From Belnapia mucosa (lineage in GTDB: Bacteria; Pseudomonadota; Alphaproteobacteria; Acetobacterales; Acetobacteraceae): a DNA stretch of 64,000 nucleotides. The translations under genes were made by a program, and so were the position numbers. Shown here in pieces: positions 8,829-17,124 of the stretch (positions are counted from its first letter, which is position 1; each line of letters opens with the position of its first letter). Location of the stretch: assembly GCF_016775475.1 (NCBI RefSeq), contig NZ_JAEUXJ010000005.1, positions 1 through 64,000 on the forward strand, in the 5' to 3' direction. The notes under the pieces are model-generated. The model did not search any database and was not told where the DNA came from. It saw only the letters and a list, made by a program, of their open reading frames with translations.

Positions 8829-10400
8829 TCAGGCTCTCCGTACGCCCCAGAAGACGCAATGGCCGGTAGGGATATCGAGGATGGTGCGGCGATGCGCCGT
8901 GACCCGGGAATACTCGCCGAGCGGCACATAGGGCAGGTCCTGCATCGCCTGGAGCTGAATCTCGCGGGCGATAGCCTGCTGCGCGGCTAGCTCCGTCGCG
9001 GCCATCCAGTCGCGGCGAAGCTGCTCGATCCGCGGACTGTCCGGCCAGCCGAACCAGGCGCCGGCGCCGTTCGACCGCAAGGCCAGATGCGACACGGGAT
9101 CGAGCACCCCCGCCCCGGCGACGCCGCTCACAAACACGCTCCAGCCGCCCTGCGCCACCGGCGCCTTGCTGGCGCGGCGCTGGACGATGCTGCCCCAATC
9201 GGCGGCCACCAGCTGCACCGCCATGCCGGCCTGGCGCAGCCCATCCGCCACCACCTCGGCCAGGGCCTTCAACTGGGCGAAGTCGTTCGGCTGCAGCACC
9301 GCGACCGGCTCGCCGCGATAGCCGGCCGCATCCAGGGCGCGCCGGGCCGCGGTCGGGTCGCGCGGGCCGCGCAACGGGGCTAGGCCCACCTCGCTCGCCA
9401 TCGGCGTGCCCGTGAGGAAGGTGCCGATATCGTCCCGCCAGGTGGCGCGATCCTCGCCATAGGCGGCGAGCATGCAATCCGTCTGGGAGATCACCGGCAG
9501 CACGGCACGGCGGATGGCGGGATTGTCGAAGGGCGGCTGCAGGTGATTGAAGCGCAGCACGCTGGCATTGCGGTCATCGACGGCGGTGACCGTCAGCTCC
9601 CGGTTCCGGCGCAGCAGCGGCACCAGATCGGCGCCGGCATATTCCAGCCAATCCACCTCGCCGCGTTGCAGGGCGGCGCCGGCCGTCGCCGGGTCAGGCA
9701 GGATGTGCCATTCCATCCGGTCGAAATGGACCTGCTTCGGGCCTGCGGTGCGGCTCGGCTGGCCCTCGCGCGGGCGGTAGCCCTCGAACCTTGCATAGGC
9801 GAGGCGCGCGCCGGCCAGCCGCTCCTCGGCCAGGAAGCGCCAGGGGCCGCTGCCGATCATCTCGGTCAGGCCGCGCGCCGGGTCGGCCAGAGCGAGGCGC
9901 TCCGGCATGATCGCCGGCATGGAGGTCGTGACCTTGCCCAGCGCCCGCGGCAGCAGCGGAAAGGGGTGCTTCAGGCGGAAGAGGATGGTGCGGTCGTCGG
10001 GCGCCGAGAGCTCGTCCGTTGCCGCCAGCAGCTCGGTGCCGAAGACGTCGCGCGCCGCCCAGCGGCGGATGGAGGCGACGCAGTCCCGCCCCCGCACCGG
10101 CTCGCCGTCATGGAAGAGGAGGCCCTCGCGCAGGGTCAGGGTCCAGCGGCGGCCCTCCTCCTCGATGCGATGCCCTTCGACCATCTGCGGCTGCACGCCA
10201 TAGCCGGCATCGGTGCCGTAGAGCGTGTCGAAGACGGCATAGCCATGCAGCATCGTCACCGTCGCCGTGGTGACGATCGGGTCGAGGATGGCGAGATCGG
10301 CCTGGGGCACGAAGCGCAGCACGCGCTGGCCCTGGGCCGCCGCCAGGGCGGGGGCCGCAAGGGGTGCGGCAAGCAGGGCGCGGCGGGTCGGGCGCAGCAT
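8829..10400 (-). CDS. Family-5 (DppA/OppA-like) ABC substrate-binding protein
   Basis: A 523-residue periplasmic receptor with a Tat/Sec-like leader (MLRPTRRALLAAPLAAPALA). The family-5 blocks are present: LDPIVTTATVT, VFDTLYGTD, LREGLLFHDGEPVRGRDCVASIRRW and the hinge region with DRNASVLRFN. The frame continues upstream on this strand, but that part is antisense to the deacylase gene and non-coding; ATG at 10400 with a leader peptide is the natural start. It is divergent from the D-aminoacylase and co-transcribed with the downstream deacetylase. No Dpp permease or ATPase genes are present. Confidence 0.88.
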   Translation of the reverse strand: MLRPTRRALLAAPLAAPALAAAQGQRVLRFVPQADLAILDPIVTTATVTMLHGYAVFDTLYGTDAGYGVQPQMVEGHRIEEEGRRWTLTLREGLLFHDGEPVRGRDCVASIRRWAARDVFGTELLAATDELSAPDDRTILFRLKHPFPLLPRALGKVTTSMPAIMPERLALADPARGLTEMIGSGPWRFLAEERLAGARLAYARFEGYRPREGQPSRTAGPKQVHFDRMEWHILPDPATAGAALQRGEVDWLEYAGADLVPLLRRNRELTVTAVDDRNASVLRFNHLQPPFDNPAIRRAVLPVISQTDCMLAAYGEDRATWRDDIGTFLTGTPMASEVGLAPLRGPRDPTAARRALDAAGYRGEPVAVLQPNDFAQLKALAEVVADGLRQAGMAVQLVAADWGSIVQRRASKAPVAQGGWSVFVSGVAGAGVLDPVSHLALRSNGAGAWFGWPDSPRIEQLRRDWMAATELAAQQAIAREIQLQAMQDLPYVPLGEYSRVTAHRRTILDIPTGHCVFWGVRRA

Positions 10401-10406
10401 CACGGC

Positions 10407-10438
10407 AGCTTGGCAGCCCCCGGGCCGCGCGCCAAGCT
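10407..10438. promoter_or_regulatory. Perfect 8-bp inverted repeat in a divergent promoter region
   Basis: AGCTTGGC (10407-10414) and GCCAAGCT (10431-10438) form a perfect dyad with a 16-base spacer. It lies within the 60 bases between the divergent receptor (start 10400) and deacylase (start 10461), so it is placed to act as an operator for both. No binding protein is suggested by the sequence. Confidence 0.35.
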
Positions 10439-10460
10439 CGGCGCATCGGGAGAATGATCC

Positions 10461-11915
10461 ATGGCCCTCCGCTGCGACCTCATCATCCGCGACGCTACAC
10501 TGATCGACGGCACCGGCGCCCCACGCCGCCGCGGCGACCTCGGCGTCACCGGGGACCGGATCACGGCCATCGGCGACCTCTCCGCCGCCAGCGCGGACCG
10601 CGAGGTGATGGCCGAGGGCCGCGCCCTCGCCCCGGGCTTCATCGATGCCCATACCCATGACGACCAGGCGGTGCTTTGCGGGCCGCACTGCATGGTCTGC
10701 AAGACCTCCCAGGGCGTCACCACGGTGGTGGTCGGGAATTGCGGCATCAGCCTCTCGCCGGTGCCGATGGCCGAGCGCCCGCCGGCGCCGCTCGACCAGG
10801 TCTGCGCCCCGGAATGGTGGATCTTCGACAGTTTCGGCGCCTATGCCGAGCGGTTGCGGCAGGAGCCGGCCGCGGTGAACACCCTGGCGCTGATCGGCCA
10901 TATGTCGCTCCGTCTCGGCGCCATGGGCCGGGACCTCGACCGGCCGGCGACGGACCGCGAGGCGGAGGCCATGCGCCGCAAGCTGGAGGAGGCACTGGCC
11001 GAGGGCGCGGCCGGCCTCTCGACCGGCCTCTTCTACGCCCCCAGCAAGCACGCCCCGACCGATGAGGTGGTCGCGGTGGCCGAGGCGCTGCGGGCCCATC
11101 GCGGCCTCTATGTCACGCATATGCGGAACGAAGCGGAGGGGGTGCTGGACAGCATCGAGGAAACGCTCTCGATCGGCGCCGCAGCCGGGGTGCCGGTGGT
11201 CATCAGCCACCACAAATGCGCCATGCCGGAGAATCACGGCCGCTCGCGCGAGACGCTGGCGGCGATCGAGGCCGGGTCGCGGCGGCAGCCGGTCGCATTC
11301 GATGTCTACCCCTATGCCGCCGCCTCCACTTCGCTTGCCGCCCGCAAGCCGCGGCCGGATGTGCCGGTCCGGATCGCCACCTCCCTCCCCCATCCGGAAA
11401 TGGCCGGGCGGATGCTGGCCGAGGTCGCGGCGGAATGGGGCATCTCGCTGGAGGAAGCGGTGTCGCGGCTGCTGCCGGGCAGCGGCATCTTCCACAACAT
11501 GGCGGAGGAGGATGTGCAGCGGATCATGGCCCATCCCATGGCAATGATCGGCAGCGATGGCGGGCCGCTGGCCAAGCACCCGCATCCGCGGCTCTGGGGC
11601 ACCTTCCCGCGCGTGCTCGGGCATTACAGCCGGGATCTCGGACTGTTCGGGCTGGAGGCGGCGATCCACAAGATGACCGGCCGCCCGGCCGCCGTCTTCG
11701 GCCTGCCGGATCGCGGCGTGCTGGCCCCCGGCGCGCATGCCGATCTCGTCCTTTTTGACCCCGCGACGGTGGCCGACCGCGCCACCTTCGCCGAGCCGCG
11801 CCAGCCAGCGGCCGGGATCGCGGAGGTCTGGGTGAATGGCCAGACCGCCTATGCCGCGGGGACCGGCGCCACTGAAGCGCGCTCGGGACGTCTCCTCCGC
11901 CGGCACGCCGTCTGA
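10461..11915 (+). CDS. N-acyl-D-amino-acid deacylase (D-aminoacylase family)
   Basis: A 484-residue amidohydrolase. It has LIIRDATLIDGTGAP at the N-terminus, the metal-binding HTH of PGFIDAHTHDD, the D-aminoacylase VGNCGISLSPV block, VVISHHKC with further ligands, and MIGSDGG near the C-terminus. It would release free D-amino acids from N-acylated forms in the cytoplasm; related enzymes act on other cyclic or N-acyl amides. The divergent receptor and deacetylase may handle the same substrates. ATG 10461 follows a GGGAGA ribosome site. Confidence 0.87.
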   Translation: MALRCDLIIRDATLIDGTGAPRRRGDLGVTGDRITAIGDLSAASADREVMAEGRALAPGFIDAHTHDDQAVLCGPHCMVCKTSQGVTTVVVGNCGISLSPVPMAERPPAPLDQVCAPEWWIFDSFGAYAERLRQEPAAVNTLALIGHMSLRLGAMGRDLDRPATDREAEAMRRKLEEALAEGAAGLSTGLFYAPSKHAPTDEVVAVAEALRAHRGLYVTHMRNEAEGVLDSIEETLSIGAAAGVPVVISHHKCAMPENHGRSRETLAAIEAGSRRQPVAFDVYPYAAASTSLAARKPRPDVPVRIATSLPHPEMAGRMLAEVAAEWGISLEEAVSRLLPGSGIFHNMAEEDVQRIMAHPMAMIGSDGGPLAKHPHPRLWGTFPRVLGHYSRDLGLFGLEAAIHKMTGRPAAVFGLPDRGVLAPGAHADLVLFDPATVADRATFAEPRQPAAGIAEVWVNGQTAYAAGTGATEARSGRLLRRHAV

Positions 11916-11990
11916 AATTAGGGAAATGCGCGACAGACGCGACAATTCTTCTGGGACATCAGGATCGCCCTGAGACGGGCCCGGCGTCAC

Positions 11991-14900
11991 ATGCCCATCA
12001 TGCCTGACCTGGATCTAGCGCCGCACGCGATCGACCCGGCCGACGCCGCGGCGCTGCTGCCCGCCCTGCTGCGGCAGATGACCGCGGGCATCGGCGTGCT
12101 CGATACCGGCCTGGTCCTGCGGCTCGCCAATCCCCGGCTCGGCACCATCCTCGGCCTCGGCGAGCGGGAGCTGGCCGGGCTCGGCCTTGCGACGCTGCTG
12201 ATCCCCTCCGCCGGCGCCGCGCTCGGTGCCGCCATGGCGCCTTTTGAGCGGCCCGAAGGCGGCATCGCCCGCTGGACCACGCCGGATGGCCGCCGGATGG
12301 AAGTGACGGTGGAGCCGCTGCCGGATGGCCGCCGCCTCGGCATCTGGCGCGACGTGACCCGTCAGCGGGAGGCGGAGGAAAGCCTCGCCGAGGCGCGCAT
12401 CCGCACCAGCCACCTGCTTCGCCACGTCACCGATTCCATCGTGCTGATGGACCCGAACGGTGTGATCCTGGAGAATTCCGACCGCTCCGGCCGGCTGCTC
12501 GACCTGCCGCCGGAGATGGTGAAGCCGGGCGGCACGCATCAGGACATCCTGCGCCACATGTACCGGCGCGGCGATTACGGCTTCGACATGCCGGAGGAGG
12601 AGTTCATCGCCACCCGCCGGGCCGCGATCCTGGCCGCCGGCGATCTCACCTTCGCCTCCCGCATGCCGAACGGCGTCTGGGCCGAGTATAATTTCCGCTC
12701 GCGCGAGGATGGCCATCTGCTGGTCATCGTCCGCGACGTGACCGCGCTGAAGGAAACCCAGGCAACGCTGGAGGCGGAGCGCGCCCAGGCCCGCCGGCTG
12801 CTCGCCAACCTCACCGATGCGGTGATGCTGTTCGATGCCGACGGCACGCTGCTCGAGACCAACGGGCGTGAGAGCGAGCTGCTCGACCTGCCGCCCGAGC
12901 TCACCCGCCCCGGCGCCCGCTTCCAGGACGGGCTGCGCCATATGATCCGGCGCGGCGATTTCGGCTCGGACCTGCCCGAGGATGCGGAGGTCGCCGCGCA
13001 TTGGCTGGCGCTCACCTCGCCCGGCCAGAAGCGGATGGTCCGCCGCATCGCCAGCGGCCGCTGGATCGAGCTGCACTACCACCCGCAGCCGGATGGCAAG
13101 CTCTTCATCGTCGCCCGCGACATCACCCAGATGCGCGAGAGCGCCCTGGCGCTGGAGGCGGAGCGGGCGACGCTGCGCAGCGTCATCGACAATCTCAGCG
13201 ACGGCGTGATGCTGTTCGACCGGGATTTCCGCTGGCGCATCGCCAACCGCAAGCTGATGGAATTCCACCGCTTCCCGGAGGATGTCGCCTATCCCGGCGC
13301 GGATGGGCGCGACATCCTGCGGTTCCAGATCCAGCGCGGCGATTTCGGCCCGCCGCCCGCGACACCGGAGGCGCTGGAGGCGCAGGTCGAGGACCGCGTC
13401 CGCGACATGCGGAAGCCGGGCGGCAATCGCTATGTCCGCAAGACCGCCGGCGGCTATTGGATCGAGTTCAACATGCTGCCGCTCGCGGATGGTGGGCTGC
13501 TGGCCTTCTACCGCGACATCACCCGCCTCAAGGATCAGGAGGAGGCGCTGGAGGCCGAGCGCAGCCTGCTCCGCCGCGTGCTGGAAGGGATGCAGGATGC
13601 CGTGGTGCTGCTCGACCCCGATGGCGCCATCGTCGAGACCAATGGCAAGGCGGCCGCGCTGTTCGGCCTGCCGGAGGAGCTGATGGTCCCGGGCTCCTCG
13701 CATCAGGCGGTGCAGCGCTGGCGCTACCGGCGCGGCGAGTTCGGCTATGACCGCCCCGAGGACGAGGTGGTGGAGGAACGCTGGAACACGGCGAAATCGG
13801 CCCAGGGCCCGCTGCCGCTCCGCCTGATGCCGCACGGCAAATGGGTGGAGAACCAGTTCCGCACCCTGCCCAACGGGCAGGTCCTGGCCATCTGCCGCGA
13901 CATGACCGAGGTGAAGCTCAGCGAGCAATCGGCGCTGGCCGCGAAGGCCGAGGCCGAGGCGGCGCGCGACGCGGCCGAGGCGGCGGCCCGCGCCAAGGCC
14001 ACCTTCCTCGCCGCCATGAGCCACGAGATCCGCACCCCGATGAACGGCGTGCTCGGCATGATGGAGATCCTGGAACGCTCCGGTCTTTCGGTCGACCAGG
14101 CACGCAACCTCGCGGTGATGCGCGAGAGCGCGCAATCCCTGCTGCGCATCATCGACGACATCCTCGATTTCTCGAAGATCGATGCCGGGCGGATGGAAGT
14201 GGAATCGCTCCCCTTCAGCCTGCGCGGCCTGGTCGAGGGCGCGGTCGAGACGCTGATGCCGCAGGCCCGCGCCAAGGGCCTCGCCCTGTTCACCGACCCG
14301 CCCGGCCCGGGGCCCGACTGGGTCGCGGGCGACCCGACGCGGGTGCGGCAGATCCTGTTCAACCTGCTCGGCAATGCGGTGAAATTCACCGAACGCGGCT
14401 TCGTCCGGGTGATGGCCGATAGCAGCCCGCTGCCCGACGGCGCGGTGCAGGTCATCCTTGCCGTCGAGGATAGCGGCATCGGCATGGATGAGGGCACGCG
14501 CTCGCGCCTGTTCCAGCCCTTCGCCCAGGCCGACAGCTCCACCACCCGGCGCTTCGGCGGCACCGGGCTTGGCCTGTCCATCGTGCGGCGGCTGGCGCAG
14601 CTCATGGGCGGTGATGTGGCGGTGGAGAGCATCCCCGGCCGCGGCAGCCGCTTCACCGTGACGCTCCGCCTCGACGCCTCCAGCGAGGATGCCTGCCTCG
14701 CCCCGATCAGTCTTGCCCAGCCCGCGGCGCCGGCGCCGGCGCTCGATGGATTGCCGCGGCTGTTGCTGACCGATGACCATCCGGTGAACCGGGAGGTGCT
14801 GCTGCGCCAGCTCGAGGTGCTCGGCCTCTCGGCCGATGTCGCGGCCGACGGGGCGGAGGCGCTGGCGCTCTGGCGGGAGAGGCGGCATGGCATCGTGCTG

Positions 14901-15494
14901 CTCGACCTGCACATGCCGGAACTCGACGGCTTCGGCCTGGCGCGATCCATCCGCGAGGCGGAGGCGGCGGGCGGCCTGCCGCGCAGCGGCCTGATCGCCG
15001 TGACGGCGGATGCGCTGAAGGGCGAGGATGCGCGCTGCTTTGCCGCCGGGATGGATGGCTTCCTCTCGAAGCCCGTCTCCCTCGATGCCCTGGCCCGCAC
15101 CCTCGGCCGCTGGCTGCCGGAACTGGCGCCGGCCGTGCCGGGGGCGGATTCGGTCAGCGGCGCGCTGTTCGATCCGGAGGCGCTGCGCGGGCTGTTCGGC
15201 GCCGATGCGCAGCGGCTGGGTGGCATCCTCGACAGCTTCGCCGCCAATGCCTCGAAGGAGGTCGCGGCGCTGGCCGAGGCAGCGGAGGCGAAGCGCATCG
15301 CCGGCACGGCGCATCGGCTGAAGGGCGCCTCCCACATGATCGGCGCCCGGCTGCTGGCCGAGCAGGCGGCGCGGGTCGAAAGCCTGGCCAAGGATGGCGA
15401 TGCGGCGGCGGCGCAGCAGGCGGCGGCCGGCATCCCGGCCCTGCTGGCCGATACGCTGCGGGCGGCGCGGCAGGCGACGGGCGTCGGCCGGTAG
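11991..15494 (+). CDS. Hybrid histidine kinase with five PAS domains, receiver and HPt
   Basis: A 1167-residue soluble sensor with no membrane segment. Order: an N-terminal PAS (about 20-115), four tandem PAS_7-type modules of about 125 residues each (about 135-640) linked by EAER coiled segments, the HisKA dimerisation domain with the phosphorylated His 678 in MSHEIRTPMNG, a HATPase (NLLGNAVKF, VEDSGIGMD, GGTGLGLSI), a receiver with Asp 972 in LLDLHMPELDG, and a C-terminal HPt with His 1108 in AHRLKGASHM. This is a complete internal phosphorelay. The final regulator is not obvious; the OmpR-type gene at 16228-16941 is the nearest candidate. Confidence 0.95.
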   Translation: MPIMPDLDLAPHAIDPADAAALLPALLRQMTAGIGVLDTGLVLRLANPRLGTILGLGERELAGLGLATLLIPSAGAALGAAMAPFERPEGGIARWTTPDGRRMEVTVEPLPDGRRLGIWRDVTRQREAEESLAEARIRTSHLLRHVTDSIVLMDPNGVILENSDRSGRLLDLPPEMVKPGGTHQDILRHMYRRGDYGFDMPEEEFIATRRAAILAAGDLTFASRMPNGVWAEYNFRSREDGHLLVIVRDVTALKETQATLEAERAQARRLLANLTDAVMLFDADGTLLETNGRESELLDLPPELTRPGARFQDGLRHMIRRGDFGSDLPEDAEVAAHWLALTSPGQKRMVRRIASGRWIELHYHPQPDGKLFIVARDITQMRESALALEAERATLRSVIDNLSDGVMLFDRDFRWRIANRKLMEFHRFPEDVAYPGADGRDILRFQIQRGDFGPPPATPEALEAQVEDRVRDMRKPGGNRYVRKTAGGYWIEFNMLPLADGGLLAFYRDITRLKDQEEALEAERSLLRRVLEGMQDAVVLLDPDGAIVETNGKAAALFGLPEELMVPGSSHQAVQRWRYRRGEFGYDRPEDEVVEERWNTAKSAQGPLPLRLMPHGKWVENQFRTLPNGQVLAICRDMTEVKLSEQSALAAKAEAEAARDAAEAAARAKATFLAAMSHEIRTPMNGVLGMMEILERSGLSVDQARNLAVMRESAQSLLRIIDDILDFSKIDAGRMEVESLPFSLRGLVEGAVETLMPQARAKGLALFTDPPGPGPDWVAGDPTRVRQILFNLLGNAVKFTERGFVRVMADSSPLPDGAVQVILAVEDSGIGMDEGTRSRLFQPFAQADSSTTRRFGGTGLGLSIVRRLAQLMGGDVAVESIPGRGSRFTVTLRLDASSEDACLAPISLAQPAAPAPALDGLPRLLLTDDHPVNREVLLRQLEVLGLSADVAADGAEALALWRERRHGIVLLDLHMPELDGFGLARSIREAEAAGGLPRSGLIAVTADALKGEDARCFAAGMDGFLSKPVSLDALARTLGRWLPELAPAVPGADSVSGALFDPEALRGLFGADAQRLGGILDSFAANASKEVAALAEAAEAKRIAGTAHRLKGASHMIGARLLAEQAARVESLAKDGDAAAAQQAAAGIPALLADTLRAARQATGVGR

Positions 15495-15552
15495 GCATCG
15501 ACGGGGCGGCGTGGGACAGGCATCCTGCGGGGGATGCGGAGCCCTGCCTGAC

Positions 15553-16224
15553 ATGCCCGACTGGAGCAGCGCGGCCCAGAGCTTCGTGCTGGCCTTCTCG
15601 GCCCTGTTTTCCATCGTCAACCCGATCGGCGCCGCGCTGGTCTTCAGCCAGGTCACCGCAGACCGCACGCATGACGAACGGGTGCTGCTCGCCCGCCGGA
15701 TCGGCGTCTATGCCGCGGCGATGATGCTGGGGGCGCTCTGGCTCGGTGCCTATGTGCTGGAATTCTTCGGCGTGACGCTGGCGGCGCTGCGGATCGCCGG
15801 CGGGCTGGTCGTCGCCACCCGGGCCTGGAGCCTGCTGATGGCGCCGGAGACGATCGAGGCGCGGAAGCAGGAACAGGCGGGCGACGCGCCGCTCCAGGCG
15901 GATGCCGCCTTCTTCCCGCTGACCATGCCCTTCACCACCGGACCGGGGACCATCTCGGTCGCCATCGCCCTTGGCGCCAACCGGCCGCCGGGCGGGATCG
16001 GCACCATCCTGCCCTTCTTCGCCGGGGTCTCGGCCGCGGCCCTGGCAGTCGCGGCCACGGTCTGGCTGGCCTATTCCTCGGCGGACCGGCTGACCGGGCT
16101 GCTCGGCGAGGCGCGGGCGCGGGTCGTCTCGCGGCTGGCGGCCTTCCTGATGCTCTGTGTCGGGACGCAGATCGCGCTCGGCGGCGTCATCGACGTGCTG
16201 CGGCCGCTGCTGGCGGGGCGGTAG
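15553..16224 (+). CDS. MarC-family integral membrane protein
   Basis: A 223-residue protein with about six hydrophobic segments. FVLAFSALFSIVNPIGAALVF near the N-terminus and FFPLTMPFTTGPGTISVAIALGA are MarC (UPF0056) signatures. The biochemical role of the family is unsettled; the old link to multiple antibiotic resistance in E. coli was not upheld. ATG 15553 is chosen because it places the first membrane segment at the usual position. It ends three bases before the stop of the convergent response regulator gene. Confidence 0.88.
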   Translation: MPDWSSAAQSFVLAFSALFSIVNPIGAALVFSQVTADRTHDERVLLARRIGVYAAAMMLGALWLGAYVLEFFGVTLAALRIAGGLVVATRAWSLLMAPETIEARKQEQAGDAPLQADAAFFPLTMPFTTGPGTISVAIALGANRPPGGIGTILPFFAGVSAAALAVAATVWLAYSSADRLTGLLGEARARVVSRLAAFLMLCVGTQIALGGVIDVLRPLLAGR

Positions 16225-16227
16225 GCG

Positions 16228-16941
16228 TCAGTCCTTCGCAGGCACGAACATATAGCCCACGCCCCGCACGCTGCGGATCGCCTCCGGCTTGGCCGGGTCG
16301 GCCTCCAGCTTGCGGCGCAGGCGCAGGATGCGGTTGTCGATGGCGCGGTCGAAGGCTTCCGCCTCGCGGTGGGAACTGCTCTCCAGCAGCCAGTCCCGCG
16401 TCAGCGGCCGGTTGGGGTGGCTGACGAAGAGCTTCAGCAGGTCGAACTCACTGGCGGTCAGCGCCTCCTCCGACCCGTCCGGCCGGACCAGCAGCCGCCG
16501 GTCCAGATCCAGCATGCAGATGCCGACCCGCACCTGGGAGACCTTGGCCGGCGGCGGGGCGGAGGCGCCGGCAGTGCGGCGCAGCAGCGCCCGGACCCGG
16601 GCCAGCAGCTCCCGCGGCTCGAAGGGCTTGGTGACATAGTCGTCGGCGCCGGATTCCAGCCCCACCACCCGGTCCACCATGTCGCCGGCCGAGGTCAGCA
16701 TCAGGATGCCGATCCGGGCGGAGCGGCCGCGCAGCCAGCGCGCCAGGGCGAAGCCGTCCTCCGCCTCGCCGAGCTGGACATCAAGGATGGCGAGGTCGGG
16801 CATCTGCTGCTCGGCCAGCCGCTTGAGATCGGCGCCCGAGGCAAGCGCCGTCGGCCGCAGCCCATGCTGCGCCAGGTAGTCGGTGACGAGCTGGCGCTGG
16901 AAGGCCTCGTCCTCGACCAGCAGGATCCGGGGTGTCGCCAT
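16228..16941 (-). CDS. OmpR/PhoB-family response regulator
   Basis: A 237-residue two-component regulator. The receiver domain (about 4-115) has the acidic pair in VEDE, phospho-acceptor Asp 54 in LAILDVQLGEAEDG, and Lys in YVTKPFEP. The winged-helix DNA-binding domain (about 135-235) includes LTASEFDLLKLFVSHPN and SVRGVGYMFVP. AGGCGG precedes ATG 16941. It is transcribed divergently from the BisC/TorA-like molybdoenzyme, the same relation as TorR to torA, so control of that reductase is a reasonable inference. No partner kinase is adjacent. Confidence 0.93.
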   Translation of the reverse strand: MATPRILLVEDEAFQRQLVTDYLAQHGLRPTALASGADLKRLAEQQMPDLAILDVQLGEAEDGFALARWLRGRSARIGILMLTSAGDMVDRVVGLESGADDYVTKPFEPRELLARVRALLRRTAGASAPPPAKVSQVRVGICMLDLDRRLLVRPDGSEEALTASEFDLLKLFVSHPNRPLTRDWLLESSSHREAEAFDRAIDNRILRLRRKLEADPAKPEAIRSVRGVGYMFVPAKD

Positions 16942-17026
16942 CTGGCAGCCGCCTTGCCCAGGGCTTTGTTTCGTCGGCCTGAGTGTAACCGGACGGGACC
17001 GGGGAACAAGATATGCCTTCCCGCGG

Positions 17027-17064
17027 CCTGTCCCCTGGCCTGTTCCCTGGCCTATTGCCCCTGG
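17027..17064. repeat. Short tandem repeat in the divergent intergenic region
   Basis: Three consecutive near-copies of a 12-base unit: CCTGTCCCCTGG, CCTGTTCCCTGG and CCTATTGCCCCTGG (the last with two extra bases). It lies in the 183-base space between the response regulator and the molybdoenzyme. It may be binding-site iterations or simple slippage. Confidence 0.4.
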
Positions 17065-17124
17065 GCCGGGCTTGCCTGCGGCGGCCGGGCTGCGCAGGAT
17101 CGAGGCCGGCCGGGAGGACAGGTG

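Noticed and set aside
10401..11990. Extension of the family-5 receptor frame on the minus strand
   Set aside because: It is antisense to the D-aminoacylase; the receptor has a proper leader at 10400.
15521..15540. GCATCC/GGATGC inverted repeat before marC as a terminator
   Set aside because: The stem is only six bases and no T tract follows.
12015..15668. 1217-codon open frame antisense to the hybrid kinase
   Set aside because: Its product has no recognisable domains; it is a shadow produced by GC-rich third positions of the kinase gene, which has all its motifs.
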